18,238 nt of DNA from Rodentolepis nana. Its lineage: Eukaryota; Platyhelminthes; Cestoda; Cyclophyllidea; Hymenolepididae. The stretch covers positions 1 to 18,238 of the forward strand of contig UZAE01013404.1 in the NCBI GenBank assembly GCA_900617975.1, read 5' to 3'. A model generated the notes under the pieces. That model ran no database searches. It had not been told where the DNA came from and worked only from the letters and a program-made list of their open reading frames with translations. Shown piece by piece: positions 17,872 through 18,238 of the stretch. The position numbers and the translations under genes were made by a program. Numbering within the stretch: the first letter of the stretch is position 1; each line of letters begins with the position of its first letter.

Positions 17872-18238
17872 AACAAAACCTTTTGGAAGTATTATCTAAA
17901 CGAAAGTCTGAGAGAACAAGAAAACGTGATTGTTTAACTTATAACGCTCCGAGAGAGAGAGAGATAACAACCACGTCCGACTCCAAACAGAGCATTTATT
18001 GCACTATTTCCCGCATTTTATCCAACACAATAAAGTTTGTATAATTCTCTCTAAAGAGCAAATCTCAATAATAATTTTGTGAAAACGGCAACCTTCCCAT
18101 AACTTATTTAATTGCGCGTCACGCCGAACAGAGAAACAAGTCGGCTTCTAGCACTGAAGAAGGAAGAAGAGAGTTGCGTGCGATTCGGCTTGACAAGGCA
18201 TGGGGATGGAAGAGTGGTGGGGGTGGGGGTGGGGGAGG
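17872..18238. other. right-edge sequence with GA and G-rich tracts
   Basis: No gene is supported. A GA microsatellite lies at 17951-17964. From 18110 the sequence becomes richer in G and CpG, and it ends in G5-T-G5-T-G5-A-GG (18219-18238), which is cut by the window edge. With the GGGG at 18202-18205 it fits a G-quadruplex pattern. It could be the edge of a more GC-rich regulatory segment. Confidence 0.6.

Overview
The window is AT-rich, intron-containing animal DNA, most likely from an arthropod. Three things point there: a multi-exon cadherin gene with consensus GT...AG introns, a decayed mariner DNA transposon, and 5'-truncated non-LTR retrotransposons whose RNase H plus CCHC ends resemble those common in arthropod (especially arachnid and crustacean) genomes. 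I cannot name the species. There is no bacterial gene, operon or CRISPR.

The backbone is one gene on the minus strand: the 3' part of a transmembrane cadherin/protocadherin. Five exons can be placed, in transcription order 15319-15221, 11990-11844, 10426-10241, 5569-4970 and 4898-4617. Joined, they encode about 437 residues: the end of one cadherin repeat (DxNDN linker), a final degenerate repeat next to the membrane, a Pro-rich stalk, one transmembrane helix, and a cytoplasmic tail of roughly 190 residues. All four intron junctions fall between codons (phase 0). Introns are about 3.2, 1.4, 4.7 and 0.07 kb. The 5' exons lie beyond the right edge. The 3' end of the gene lies near 4.6 kb, or the gene continues leftward if an alternative splice donor is used.

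The introns and flanks are seeded with transposable elements. At the left edge (1 to about 434) is the 3' end of a dead mariner. Two LINE 3' ends lie in introns (7479-7812 and about 14220-14954), both on the plus strand, antisense to the gene. Three copies of a roughly 300-330 bp SINE-like element lie at 1448-1785 (+), 6498-6796 (-) and 17539-17863 (+). Each is bounded by an imperfect 11-14 bp direct repeat, and their last 50-60 bp match the LINE 3' end, so the LINE family probably mobilised them. This SINE/LINE pair is the most interesting system in the window.

The rest is low-complexity or anonymous intron and flank: a large (TA)n palindrome at 13.65-13.77 kb, several G-, C- or GA-rich tracts including two G-quadruplex-type motifs, and a locally CpG-richer patch at about 8.57-9.05 kb inside the largest intron.
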